A model generated the notes under the pieces. That model ran no database searches. It saw only the letters and a list, made by a program, of their open reading frames with translations, and had not been told where the DNA came from. 64,000 bases of DNA, from assembly GCA_030694465.1 (NCBI GenBank), contig JAUXYJ010000055.1:326413-390412 (forward strand). Direction: 5' to 3'. Source of the stretch: Deltaproteobacteria bacterium (GTDB lineage Bacteria > Myxococcota_A > Polyangia > Polyangiales > Ga0077539). A program made the translations under genes and the position numbers. This document shows, one piece after another, positions 34,634-43,724 of this stretch. The first letter of the stretch is position 1. The number at the start of each line of letters is the position of its first letter.

Positions 34634-35883
34634 CGCGAGGGCTCGGAGGGGGTGTACATAGGTTGGCTTGATGAGGCAGTGCGTGAGAGACCCATCGCGG
34701 CGGCGGCGCAGAGCAACGGGACACACGGCAGATGAAATCGGTCGTCGCCGATGAATACTCCGTGCGTGAGCCCCGTGACGAGCAGGGACGCGATCGCGAG
34801 CGTTGCAAGTGAGGCTTCTTGGTGTGGGCGCTCCTCGCGGGTGCGGAGAGCGCGGAGGGCCGCGAGGCACAGGGCCCAAAAGTACCCCGTGCAGAGCGCG
34901 GCGAGGGCCCAGAGAAGGGGTCTTGGAGCGCGGCGGAGAGAGCCCTGGCCGAGGTAGCTCAAAGGGGCCCACTCGAGGGTCATTGTGCGAGCGAATTTTC
35001 GTGGAATCTGTGCGACCCACACAAGAGGATTCTGCGTGATTTGAGTGACCGCGCGGCGGGTGTAGCAGCGGTCGCGGTGGACCTCGCCCGAGACCTCGGT
35101 GCAGCCATCGCGTGGGGTGAGCTCACGCCAGCCGCCGTGGGCGTCGGGGAGCGAGCCCAGGAGCAAATTCGCGCCGCCGTTGGTGCTCACGAGGGCGAAC
35201 CCGTTGAGTGCGCGCGTGTTGCGGAGGCTCCACGGGAGCACGGTGAGCAGCGCCATGGTGGTGATCACTGTGGCGCGGGCCAAGCGCCGTGGGCGCGTCG
35301 AGAGCGCGGGCGCGCTGAGGGCTCCCACGAGGGGCGCGAGCAAGAGGCTCTGCGGGCGGACAAGAGCCGCGAGACCCAGTAAAATGCCTGACAAAATCGA
35401 GCTCTTCGGGCCGCGGGTGGGGCTCATCGCGAGGGCGACGCTGGCGATGAGCAGCGCGCCGTTGAGCGTCTCGGACATGGTGGCGAGGCACCAGAGCGCG
35501 GGCCCCGGCGCGAGCGCGTAGAGCCATAGCGCACGGGATTGATGCGGCGAAGTGCGAAGGAGCGACGCGAGCGAGAGCATCGTGAGGGCGGTGGCTCCGA
35601 GGTTGACCGCGAACGAGGCGCGAGTGCTGCTCAACCCTGCGCGCAGAAAAACCGCGATCGCTGAGGGAAATCCCACGGGAAAAAACGCAGACGCCCTGCC
35701 GCTTCCGTCCCAGTGGAGGTAGCCCTGCCCCGACGCGAGGGTCTGGGCGATGGCTGCATAAATCGTCCCGTCCCAGAGAGGCGCGGTCCCGAGTACACCA
35801 AAGAGGACCGTGCGAACGAGCAGCGCGACCGAGAGCGCGGGGCCTAGCGAGTGAGTCAGGGGCGGCGCGCTTGGGCTGGTCAC
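34630..35883 (-). CDS. GT39-like membrane glycosyltransferase, first of three
   Basis: The 417-residue product begins at a GTG (35883) and has about ten membrane helices. It carries the shared features LWDGTIYAAIAQTLASGQGY, FFPVGFPSAIAVFL and LNGFALVSTNGGANLLLGS. In all three paralogues the loop has Asp-Gly where many GT39 enzymes have Asp-Glu. The gene heads the leftward operon, with the OmpA-type gene at 36044 divergent from it. The 160-base gap should hold promoters for both directions. Confidence 0.85.
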   Translation of the reverse strand: MTSPSAPPLTHSLGPALSVALLVRTVLFGVLGTAPLWDGTIYAAIAQTLASGQGYLHWDGSGRASAFFPVGFPSAIAVFLRAGLSSTRASFAVNLGATALTMLSLASLLRTSPHQSRALWLYALAPGPALWCLATMSETLNGALLIASVALAMSPTRGPKSSILSGILLGLAALVRPQSLLLAPLVGALSAPALSTRPRRLARATVITTMALLTVLPWSLRNTRALNGFALVSTNGGANLLLGSLPDAHGGWRELTPRDGCTEVSGEVHRDRCYTRRAVTQITQNPLVWVAQIPRKFARTMTLEWAPLSYLGQGSLRRAPRPLLWALAALCTGYFWALCLAALRALRTREERPHQEASLATLAIASLLVTGLTHGVFIGDDRFHLPCVPLLCAAAAMGLSRTASSSQPMYTPSEPSR

Positions 35884-36043
35884 TGGGGCTCGTTGGAGGG
35901 GAGTTTAAGAGCGAAGGGCTGTTCGGTGCGTGGCGACTTTGAGCGCACAGAGAGCCGCCTAGAGGCATCGCGCGTGTCTCTGACGGAGGTTTGGCGTAAT
36001 TAACGCGCTTGTCGCAGGTTGGGCCCTGAAGTTCGTTGAAAAA

Positions 36044-37615
36044 ATGTTCGCGGCGATGTCCACTGCGCGCGCGATGAGTGAGCGAATCTTTAGCGCACGA
36101 AAACGTGCGATGTGTGGTCTGTTGACGGCTGCTGTTTCGTTGTATGCGGGGTCCGCAACGGCGCAATCGTTTTCTGAGCGGCTGGTGTTTCATGCGGACC
36201 TGGGCCTCGGCGAGGCAATGCCAGATGTCAGCGTTTCTCCAGTGATTTTTAACACGCCGACGTTTAGCGGGAGCCTCAATGCGCGTCTCGGCGTGCACCT
36301 CACTCAGCAAGTGAGCCTCCACGTCGTCGGAGGCGTGTGGAACGTCTTTGGCCGAGGTGGCATGACCCCTCACCCCAATGTGGGCTTGGGTTTCCGCATC
36401 GGCGACACCGTCGCCAACTTCTTTCACCCCTTTGTCATGGTCGAGGCTGGCCCAACCTTCTCGCTAGCGGGTCCCAAGCCCTGGTGGCAAGCGACCGCGG
36501 GCCTTGAGTTTATGCTCAGCCCCCGTATTGGCCTCGGCCCCTTCATTCGCTACGCCTACGAGACCCGCACCAACAACGACACCGACCGTGCGGGATGGCT
36601 CGCAGGTGCCTCGTTTACCTTTCGCACCCCGTGGCCACAGCCCGTTGTCGCCGCGCCCCCCGCAGACCAAGACAGCGACGGCGTGATCGACACCGACGAC
36701 CAGTGTCCCACCGTCGCGCAAGGCACTACCCCGGACCCAGCGCGCCGCGGTTGCCCACGTGAAGACAACGACCACGACGGCATCTACAACGACGAAGACC
36801 AGTGCGTCGACGTCGCCCAAGGAGATCACCCCGACCCCGCACGCCGCGGCTGCCCTGCCGGGGACGCTGACAGCGACGGAGTGCTCGACCCAGACGACCA
36901 GTGCGTTAACGAAGCCCAGGGCGAGCACCCCGACCCCGCGCGACTCGGCTGTCCTGACGCCGACGCCGACGCCGACGGCGTGTTTAACGCGCAAGACCAG
37001 TGCCGAGACGTCCCCGCCGGCGACTCGCCCGATCCCGATCGCCTCGGTTGTCCCATCCCTGATCGCGACGGTGACTCGGTACCCGACGCCGTGGACCGAT
37101 GCCCGGATCAGCCCGGATCGCCTCGCGCGGACCCGGCACGCAATGGCTGCCCAGGCATCGTGACGGTGAGCCAAACGCAGCTCACCATCACGCAGCAGAT
37201 CTTCTTTGCGAGCAACAGCGACCGCATTTTGCCGCAGTCGACGCCTGTGCTCGTGGCGGTCTCCGAGGCGCTCGTCGCGACCCCACGCATTCATCGTATT
37301 TCGGTGGATGGACACACGGACGACGTTGGCAACGACGCGCGCAATCTTGACCTCTCGCAGCGTCGCGCTGCGGCGGTTGTCGCGTGGCTCTCGTCGCACG
37401 GTGTCGCTGCCGACCGCCTCGAGCCCCATGGCTTTGGCGAGACGCGCCCGCTGCAGCCTGTCGAAGGTCTGCGCGCTCGCGCGCTCACCGACGCGCGCTC
37501 ACGCAATCGTCGTGTCGAGTTTAACATTGTCGATCCCGCACCGCGTCGCCCTGGTGCTGCGGCTGTGACGACTCCGGCACCAGCGGCTCCCGCGGCTGCG
37601 CCTGCAACGCCCTGA
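36044..37615 (+). CDS. OmpA-family outer-membrane protein with thrombospondin type-3 repeats
   Basis: The 523-residue protein has a signal peptide ending ATAQ at about residue 40 of the longest frame. The start is uncertain: ATGs at 36044, 36056 and 36074 are all possible and none has a good ribosome binding site. An N-terminal barrel-like domain (about 45-195) is followed by five calcium-binding type-3 repeats with D-x-D-x-D-G-x-x-D-x-x-D-x-C cores and PDPARRGCP-like linkers (about 205-370). A C-terminal OmpA peptidoglycan-binding domain (SVDGHTDDVGND, LSQRRAAAVVAWL) follows, then a Pro/Ala tail. It would link outer membrane and cell wall. Confidence 0.9.
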   Translation: MFAAMSTARAMSERIFSARKRAMCGLLTAAVSLYAGSATAQSFSERLVFHADLGLGEAMPDVSVSPVIFNTPTFSGSLNARLGVHLTQQVSLHVVGGVWNVFGRGGMTPHPNVGLGFRIGDTVANFFHPFVMVEAGPTFSLAGPKPWWQATAGLEFMLSPRIGLGPFIRYAYETRTNNDTDRAGWLAGASFTFRTPWPQPVVAAPPADQDSDGVIDTDDQCPTVAQGTTPDPARRGCPREDNDHDGIYNDEDQCVDVAQGDHPDPARRGCPAGDADSDGVLDPDDQCVNEAQGEHPDPARLGCPDADADADGVFNAQDQCRDVPAGDSPDPDRLGCPIPDRDGDSVPDAVDRCPDQPGSPRADPARNGCPGIVTVSQTQLTITQQIFFASNSDRILPQSTPVLVAVSEALVATPRIHRISVDGHTDDVGNDARNLDLSQRRAAAVVAWLSSHGVAADRLEPHGFGETRPLQPVEGLRARALTDARSRNRRVEFNIVDPAPRRPGAAAVTTPAPAAPAAAPATP

Positions 37616-37626
37616 TCTTGGCCGGG

Positions 37627-38268
37627 CTATTCGGCGGCGTCGCGGGTTCGGTCTTCGGGGGATGACAGACCAAAATCCAGCAGCGTCTGGGCAACCGAGG
37701 GGTTGCGCGGGGCGCGGCGTGGGCGCTTGCTTCGTGCGGGTGTGGGCTCGGTCTCGGTGTCACTGAGCGCGTCTCCGGAGACGCTCTCGGCGCATCGCGC
37801 ACAGGTCGCGCTGGCGGTTGTTGAGACAGGAGAGGTAGGCCCGATCGAGTCAATCACTGCTTCGCCGTGTCGCGCAGCGGTGCGAGCGAGGGTGTCGAGA
37901 GTGCGTTGGCATCGCGCGATTTCTTGCTGGGATTTCACCAGTCGATCGACAGCGGCACGCAGCTCGGGTGTTGTCTCGGCGAAGACGGCGACGTCGCCGT
38001 GTCGGCAGGCCTCGAGGCTTGGGTCCTCTGCGAAGGGCGCGGGAGGATCTTCGAGTCCACACTGAAGACACACGCGAAGGGGAGCTCCGAGGGGCTCTTC
38101 GTCGCGGTCAAACTGGTGGTGTCGCACGTCCAAGACGACCATGTCGTCGGGTGGCATGTCGTCAAACGCGTCGCGCGAGGACGAGATCGTGGTGACGGGC
38201 TTGCTGCGTCGGACTGCCATCAGTGCGCTCACGAAGAGGGTAGAGAGAAGAAGCGCGCGGCCACCCAC
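37627..38268 (-). CDS. Hypothetical protein with N-terminal hydrophobic segment and cysteine pairs
   Basis: A GTG-started frame of 213 residues (an ATG 16 codons in, at 38220, is an alternative). A hydrophobic N-terminus (about 4-18) could be a membrane anchor. A CLQCG pair (about 69-72) and a CARC pair (about 155-158) resemble metal-binding knuckles, but there is no known fold. The region between is helical (LRAAVDRLVKSQQEIARCQRTLDTL). The C-terminus is Arg/Pro-rich. Convergent with the OmpA gene, 11 bases apart. Moderate confidence that it is real. Confidence 0.6.
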   Translation of the reverse strand: MGGRALLLSTLFVSALMAVRRSKPVTTISSSRDAFDDMPPDDMVVLDVRHHQFDRDEEPLGAPLRVCLQCGLEDPPAPFAEDPSLEACRHGDVAVFAETTPELRAAVDRLVKSQQEIARCQRTLDTLARTAARHGEAVIDSIGPTSPVSTTASATCARCAESVSGDALSDTETEPTPARSKRPRRAPRNPSVAQTLLDFGLSSPEDRTRDAAE

Positions 38269-38316
38269 GTGCGGTTCTTACCCTAGTGCATGCCCTGATC
38301 GTCTGTCCAGCGCGCG

Positions 38317-39039
38317 CTAGCCCTGAACGCGAATGGCCCACACGAGTTTGCCCAAGGCCTTGAGCACATTGGGGACGCGCTTGATCAGGTTTACGCTGGG
38401 GGGGCGCACTTCTTTGAGCGCGATCGGGATCTCGCGCATCCGCATCCCGCTGCGCTCTGCGCGCAGCACGAGCTCGCTCGCAAACACGTCTTTGTCCACG
38501 AGGCAAGCCTCGACGACCGGGATCACATGAGTGCGCCGAAACGCCTTGATCCCGTGCGTGTCGGTGCCCTTGAAGCCCAGCGTGACGCGCAGCAGTCCGT
38601 TGTAGACCATAGACGCGGCGTGACGAGTCCAGGGGCGGTCGTCGTTGCTCTCGCCCAGGAGCTTGGATCCCACGACGAAGTCACATTCGTTGCCCTGCAA
38701 GAGCGCGAGGGCGGCGCGATAGAAGTCTGTGAGGCACAGGTCGATTTCGTCGCACACGACGAACTCACCGCGTGCGCGCAAGATGCCTTCGCGTAGGGCC
38801 TTGCCGTAGTTGGGCTCGCTCGCAGAGAACATCGAGACCTCGGGAAACTTCTCGCTGAGGGTCTTTCCGATTTCGCGCGTGGCGTCTTTGGAGCCGTTTT
38901 CGGCGAGGATGAGCTCGTAGTGGATGCCCAGCTCGCGCAAGCCTTCGCGCAAGCCTGCCACCGCGCTCGGCAGGATCTTTTCTTCGTTGTAGACCGGGAT
39001 CACAATCGAGAGGGTGGGGGCGTCGTTGGTAGCAGTCAT
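38317..39039 (-). CDS. Family 2 glycosyltransferase (dolichyl-phosphate-sugar-synthase-like)
   Basis: A 240-residue cytosolic GT-A enzyme with the nucleotide-sugar motif LSIVIPVYNEEKILPSAV, AENGSKDAT, PNYGKALREGILRARGEFVVCDEID (split here; acidic site at residues 97-100) and the later TDTHGIKAFRR. It is closest in pattern to polyprenyl-phosphate mannose/glucose synthases, without a C-terminal membrane extension. The ATG at 39039 overlaps the end of the flavoprotein gene upstream (ATGA), so both are co-translated. It could make the lipid-linked donor used by the GT39 genes nearby, which is inference. Confidence 0.88.
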   Translation of the reverse strand: MTATNDAPTLSIVIPVYNEEKILPSAVAGLREGLRELGIHYELILAENGSKDATREIGKTLSEKFPEVSMFSASEPNYGKALREGILRARGEFVVCDEIDLCLTDFYRAALALLQGNECDFVVGSKLLGESNDDRPWTRHAASMVYNGLLRVTLGFKGTDTHGIKAFRRTHVIPVVEACLVDKDVFASELVLRAERSGMRMREIPIALKEVRPPSVNLIKRVPNVLKALGKLVWAIRVQG

Positions 39040-40337
39040 CGCAGCATCTCCCGCGCGCTGGTGGCCGCTTGGCGACCGTAGATCAGCGCGTCTTCCATGG
39101 AGCTGTAGTTCCACGCGCCGTAGCGGCCGTGTGAGAGAATATTGTTCTCGATCAAGAACGGTTTGATCACGTCGAGGGTCGAGAAGTAGTCGTGGTCAAA
39201 CACAACGTATGCGAACTGGATCACGCGTGGGGACATAAACAAGATGTCATCCACACTCGCGATCAGCCCCATCTCGACCATATCGCGCGCGATGCGTGGT
39301 CCGAGCGTGGCCATGTCAGGCTCATTGCGGTCGGCCAACTCTACGTAGAAGCAGGCGCCATCTTTGGGGGCCAATTGCTCGCTAAAGTTTGAGTAACAGC
39401 CGATGCGATAGAATGGGTATTTGTCCTCGGGGATGTACGCCCAGTGCAGGTCTTTGAGGCACGGCTTGTGTGTCGCGACGTCGAGGTACCAGAGCTTGTT
39501 GCAGCGCAGTTTGTTCGCCGCTTGGACAATCTCTGCTGGGGCGTCGTCGAGCAGCCCGATCAGGGATTTGAGCGGCGCCGTGGTGATCAGCGATTGATAG
39601 TCGTGTGTGTCACCGTCAGAAAAGTGCAGGCGCTTGTTGCGCCAATCGATCTTGCTTGGCGCGCGGTTGAGCGTGACGTTGCCAATGCGCGCGGCCATCG
39701 CGACCGGGAGCTCTTGGATGCCCGTGGGCGGGTACAAGAAGCTCGCGTTGTAGCCGAGCTCTCTGTCGTTGAGACCTACGGCGCCGGCGAGCACGTCGTC
39801 GAGCTTGGGCATGGGCACAAAGCGTGAGCACCACTCGGCGGTGATCTCGCGTGGGTGAACGCCCCACAACCGGGCGTTGTACGGGATCATGAAATGCTTG
39901 CTAAATCCCTCGCCAAAGTTCTGCAGACAGAACTCTTCAAAGTTCGCAGGGGCGCTCTCCCACGAGGTCTCGCGTGCGGTGAGATAGCCCTTGAGACACT
40001 CAAACGCGACCTCGGCAGGCAGGCCAAACGTGTTGGCTTGGTAGGGATAGCGTGTGTATTTTCCGTGCGAAAATACCAGGCTTCGGCGGTGGATCGTGCG
40101 CAGGTGTCCCTCGGCGAAGAGCTCGGACATCCACGCCCGGATGCCAGGGTCTCGCAGGTGCAACAAGTGCCCGGTGCGATCAAAGCGATATCCGCGCTCT
40201 TCGAGTGTGATGGCGTGGCCACCAACATGTCCCAAGCGTTCGTACACTTGGTAGTCCGAGCCGAGATGGTGTGCTGCGGAGAGGCCTGTTAGCCCGGCTC
40301 CAAGGATGGCGATTGGGGGTTTGGCCGTGCTGCTCAT
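39036..40337 (-). CDS. FAD-dependent oxidoreductase / UDP-galactopyranose-mutase-like protein
   Basis: The 433-residue protein opens with a dinucleotide-binding motif, AILGAGLTGLSAAHHL (about 10-25). An acidic strand end (VYERLGHVGGHA) and a C-terminal FAD motif region (GRYGAWNYSSMEDALIYGRQAA) follow. The overall pattern, including FDRTGHLLHL and YPYQANTFGLP, matches amine-oxidase/protoporphyrinogen-oxidase-like flavoproteins found with surface polysaccharide genes, related to UDP-galactopyranose mutase. It precedes and overlaps the GT2 gene, suggesting that the two act together on a sugar or lipid-sugar. Substrate unknown. Confidence 0.82.
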   Translation of the reverse strand: MSSTAKPPIAILGAGLTGLSAAHHLGSDYQVYERLGHVGGHAITLEERGYRFDRTGHLLHLRDPGIRAWMSELFAEGHLRTIHRRSLVFSHGKYTRYPYQANTFGLPAEVAFECLKGYLTARETSWESAPANFEEFCLQNFGEGFSKHFMIPYNARLWGVHPREITAEWCSRFVPMPKLDDVLAGAVGLNDRELGYNASFLYPPTGIQELPVAMAARIGNVTLNRAPSKIDWRNKRLHFSDGDTHDYQSLITTAPLKSLIGLLDDAPAEIVQAANKLRCNKLWYLDVATHKPCLKDLHWAYIPEDKYPFYRIGCYSNFSEQLAPKDGACFYVELADRNEPDMATLGPRIARDMVEMGLIASVDDILFMSPRVIQFAYVVFDHDYFSTLDVIKPFLIENNILSHGRYGAWNYSSMEDALIYGRQAATSAREMLR

Positions 40338-40454
40338 GCGCCTATGTGAGAGCGGGATAGTGGCCCGCAGCGAGTTGTGTCAAGACGAACCCGGCGATTG
40401 GTTGAAGTGCCGGGGTGATTGGTCGGGATCTTCGAGGCAAACGGTCGTCGAGGG

Positions 40455-42158
40455 CTACCGACGCGTAGGCAGCGGAGGGGCGACCGCGTCGGTCGCGAGG
40501 GCCGCGGGCGTGAGTGAAGCCGCGCCAGTGCTCCCCAAAAGAACATGGAGCCGGTCTGCGCGGCTGAGCACCACGGCGCGCTCGCCACGTACGAGCACCC
40601 GCAGGCCTCGTGGCGCTGCCATCGCGGGCCGCGTCTCGATCGTTCGGATGTTCGCCACGGTCGCTGCGTTGCGTGTGCGGACGCGGAGTGAGCCCTCGGG
40701 TCCGCCTGCGTCCACGACCCAGCGGTGGGTGTCTCCGCGGTCTGCATCCCAGGGCTCGGCGATGGGCAGAGGCGCCTCGGTGCTGCACGTGCTGGCGGTG
40801 CACTGTGTCTCGATGAGCTGAGAATTCTCAGCACGAAAGAGCGACAGGGCGCCTTCGCTGCACCGCACGGTGACCGCGCTCACCGAGAGCGCGAGCGTCG
40901 TGACGGGTGCGATCCCTGCGCCGTGGCTCTCGAGCACGGTCGTGTGCCCGACGCCGTCGTCCGCGAGCCACCACGTGTGCCCATTGCGGATGCAGCGCGA
41001 GAGCTTGCGATCAAACGAGTCCCAGCGGCCGGGGAGCCTTAGGTTGCCTCCGCGCGTGGAGCCTACTTCGAGCCAATGGAGCGAGGTCGCTTGCGCGCGG
41101 TGAGGGTGAATCCACGTGTAAATAAACGGATCGCCGTTGAGTCCTAGCGCGCGATCGCTTGAGGTCACGTCGGCGTCGCGTGGGAGCGGCAACTCAAACG
41201 CGCCGACCGAGTGACGCACTGTGAGCCCAAAGCGAGTGCGGTCGATGCCGATCACATGGTCGCGTCGCGCGATGAAGTCACGGTGGCCTTCGCTCATCCC
41301 ACGGACTGTGATCCGCGTGCCAAATTGCAGCCCATCCATCACGACGCGGACATCGGAGGGTGGCCTGGTCGCGCCGACGAGGTAGGGCGTGTGGTCCGAA
41401 GCGATCCATGCGAGATCTCGTGTATCTCCGAGGGGACCGAGCGTGAGCGGGGCGCAGGACACAGACGATGGCGTCGCCTCGAAGGGCAGCACACAGCGGC
41501 TGTATCGCGAGCGTCGATCGCGGAGGATCCAGGCCGCGTGGGTCTCGGTGAAGATCGCGTCGAGGATATCGGCCTCGTCGCCGCCGGCGAGGGCTTCGGG
41601 TGGAGGCGGGAGCTCCACGTCGGTCTCGAGTCTGGGCAGGCGCGCAGGGACAAACGGTGTGGGGGCGGGCACGACCAACTGGGATCGTTGGGCCCAGGCT
41701 CGCACCTCGCGGCGGAGGGTCGAGAACGCGGTCAGCCAGGACCCCGGGGTGACCCTGCGAGCTTGCAGGGCGCGGGTCCAGAAGACCGCTTCGCCCAGGG
41801 CAGACTCCATGGCGCTCGCGGCGTCTTTGAGGGGCGCTGCGGAGGGGTTTTCGGTGGCGATGGCGGCGCTCGCGGTGGCCAACCGGGTGAGCGCGCGGGC
41901 GCAGCTGTGGGGCCAGAGGGGATCGCCGGTTCCGCGGGCGAGGGCGGTGGCGCGGGGGACGAGCTCGGCGTCGGGGACCGAGGCTCCTGCCATCACGCAG
42001 CCCTCGAACGCGGCCCAGTCGGTCATCAGCACGCGCGCTGAGGCTTGTGCGCGCCAGCGCTCGGTGACACGGACGCCCCCATACGAGAGGCCCCCGGCGA
42101 TGGCCAACGTGGCGCCCCAGCGGAGGGCAGTCTTGAGTCCCTGGGGGCGTGCGCTCAT
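40455..42158 (-). CDS. Membrane-anchored protein of unknown function
   Basis: The 567-residue protein has one N-terminal hydrophobic helix (about 11-30), then a helical region (about 35-185). A long beta-rich part follows in which short repeated strands (for example FGTRITVRG, GLTVRHSVGAFEL, NGHTWWLADDG) suggest a propeller-like fold. Paired cysteines (CVLPFEATPSSVSC, CTASTC) may form disulphides, which fits a periplasmic location. No family recognised. It is 26 bases downstream of the barrel protein gene at 42185, so probably in one operon with it. Confidence 0.7.
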   Translation of the reverse strand: MSARPQGLKTALRWGATLAIAGGLSYGGVRVTERWRAQASARVLMTDWAAFEGCVMAGASVPDAELVPRATALARGTGDPLWPHSCARALTRLATASAAIATENPSAAPLKDAASAMESALGEAVFWTRALQARRVTPGSWLTAFSTLRREVRAWAQRSQLVVPAPTPFVPARLPRLETDVELPPPPEALAGGDEADILDAIFTETHAAWILRDRRSRYSRCVLPFEATPSSVSCAPLTLGPLGDTRDLAWIASDHTPYLVGATRPPSDVRVVMDGLQFGTRITVRGMSEGHRDFIARRDHVIGIDRTRFGLTVRHSVGAFELPLPRDADVTSSDRALGLNGDPFIYTWIHPHRAQATSLHWLEVGSTRGGNLRLPGRWDSFDRKLSRCIRNGHTWWLADDGVGHTTVLESHGAGIAPVTTLALSVSAVTVRCSEGALSLFRAENSQLIETQCTASTCSTEAPLPIAEPWDADRGDTHRWVVDAGGPEGSLRVRTRNAATVANIRTIETRPAMAAPRGLRVLVRGERAVVLSRADRLHVLLGSTGAASLTPAALATDAVAPPLPTRR

Positions 42159-42184
42159 GGGGGCGGACAGTACAGAAATTGCGG

Positions 42185-43645
42185 CTACAAAAACGCGATT
42201 CCGAAGAACGCCGTGATGTCCGCTGCGAACACAAATCGCGGAAACATAAACTGCAGCGCGAGGTCCCCGCCGACGCGGAGGCCCGGGCCAAAACCGTACT
42301 CGAATCGCGCGCCAAAATTCGCGTTGTTAAGCCCGGTGATCACGTGCCCCGTCGCGGGAAACGGTTGGCCTTCGTAGCCCGGCGCGCGCGGTGAAATCTG
42401 CCCGATCGCCGTGCCCGCGTAGAGCGCACCGATGGGCCCCGTACGAGAGAACCCATCGCGGGTAAAAGCATAGAGAAATCTTAATGAAATCAAGGCACTA
42501 GACAGTGTTGTCCTGGGCGCTGCGTCGGGCTGAAAGCGCAACCCTGCGGACACGGCGAAGCGCTGCGCGAACTGCGCGCGTGCAGAGAACCAGAGGTAGG
42601 GCGTGACAGCTAAGCCGCTGGTCTCTGCGGGGCACGAGACCTGCGCCATCGTGCACGACGCGGACATGGGGTCTGAGGGCATCGCGAGGGTGGCTTCGGC
42701 GTAGGCAGGGTTTCCGCCGACAGAGACTAACCCGAGGCCGCCTCCGAGCTCGAGCGCGAGCAACGGCGTGGTGGGACGCGGCGGAGGCGGCACGGTGCAG
42801 GTGCTGTCGGTGCAGCGCAGGCCGTCTTCGCACTGGGCATCCGCGGTGCAGCTTCCGCCCACGGACGAGCGTTCGTTCGCGTCGCGACACACCTCGGGGG
42901 GCAGGCGCCCTGGTAGCGCGGGCGCGGGGCGCGTGCGCGTGGTGACAATGTTAATCCGAAAGACGGTGTCTTCGTTTCCGGCCTCGGCGGCGGGCAGATC
43001 GCGCTCATCGAACGCGGTGACAAAGTACTCGAGCGAGCTGCCACGGACGCTCTCGCAGGGGATCTCTGCGCCCCAGCCACGGCCCAGGCGCTCCATCCGG
43101 ACGCGGGTCCAGTTGCCGGGCCCTGCGCGCCACGCGAGCTCAACGCGTGCGGGGCCAAACGCGCCGGTCTCGACCGCGATGGGCACCGGTGTTCGCGCGA
43201 CCTGCTCGATCACGGGCTCGTGCAAGAGCTGCTCGACGTTGCCGCGCGCTTGTCTGCGCGCGCGAGAGAGCACCGCGCTGATCTCGGGTGTGATCAGCGT
43301 AGGGTCGATCGTTGCGGACGGATCTGCGCGGGTTGCATCGGTAAAAAACCTCAGCCCCGCGTCGGGTTCGTTGCGTCCGCCCACGGCGATCACGCCCTCC
43401 ATCAGGGAGAGCTGCGCGAGCACAGAGGCCGAGCACCCGCTGCGTCCACATCGGCGCCGTGCGTCGCGAATGCGTGCGTTCGCGCCGTCGAGGTCGAGGT
43501 TTTGGTAAGCCTCAATGGCAGCGCGGAGCCCTTCGGTCGCGCGGGCGTCGTTGGGGCCCGCGACTTGAGCGTGCGCCGTCGCGCTCAACGCGAGGGAGCC
43601 AAGCGCGAAGAAGGACAGCGTGAGTAAGCGTGACGTGCGATCCAC
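42185..43645 (-). CDS. Predicted outer-membrane protein with cysteine-bearing linker (paralogue of the next gene upstream)
   Basis: From a GTG at 43645, which has GGAG 6 bases upstream, the product is 486 residues with a signal peptide ending AHAQ (about residue 27); a longer frame begins at 43684. Domains: a helical TPR-like N-terminus with the pattern YQNLDLDGANARIRDAR and the pair RCGRSGC; a beta domain (about 130-245); a short linker with four close cysteines (SCTADAQCEDGLRCTDSTC, about 265-283); and a C-terminal beta-barrel ending in Phe-Leu. The same plan occurs in the gene at 43725. Function unknown, probably surface or outer-membrane. Confidence 0.75.
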   Translation of the reverse strand: MDRTSRLLTLSFFALGSLALSATAHAQVAGPNDARATEGLRAAIEAYQNLDLDGANARIRDARRRCGRSGCSASVLAQLSLMEGVIAVGGRNEPDAGLRFFTDATRADPSATIDPTLITPEISAVLSRARRQARGNVEQLLHEPVIEQVARTPVPIAVETGAFGPARVELAWRAGPGNWTRVRMERLGRGWGAEIPCESVRGSSLEYFVTAFDERDLPAAEAGNEDTVFRINIVTTRTRPAPALPGRLPPEVCRDANERSSVGGSCTADAQCEDGLRCTDSTCTVPPPPRPTTPLLALELGGGLGLVSVGGNPAYAEATLAMPSDPMSASCTMAQVSCPAETSGLAVTPYLWFSARAQFAQRFAVSAGLRFQPDAAPRTTLSSALISLRFLYAFTRDGFSRTGPIGALYAGTAIGQISPRAPGYEGQPFPATGHVITGLNNANFGARFEYGFGPGLRVGGDLALQFMFPRFVFAADITAFFGIAFL

Positions 43646-43724
43646 AGAGTTCTCCGACGCGAGGGATGCGGAAGCCTGTGGCATTGGGCAGCAAATTCAC
43701 AGGGAAAACACCGCAGGGCAGTGA

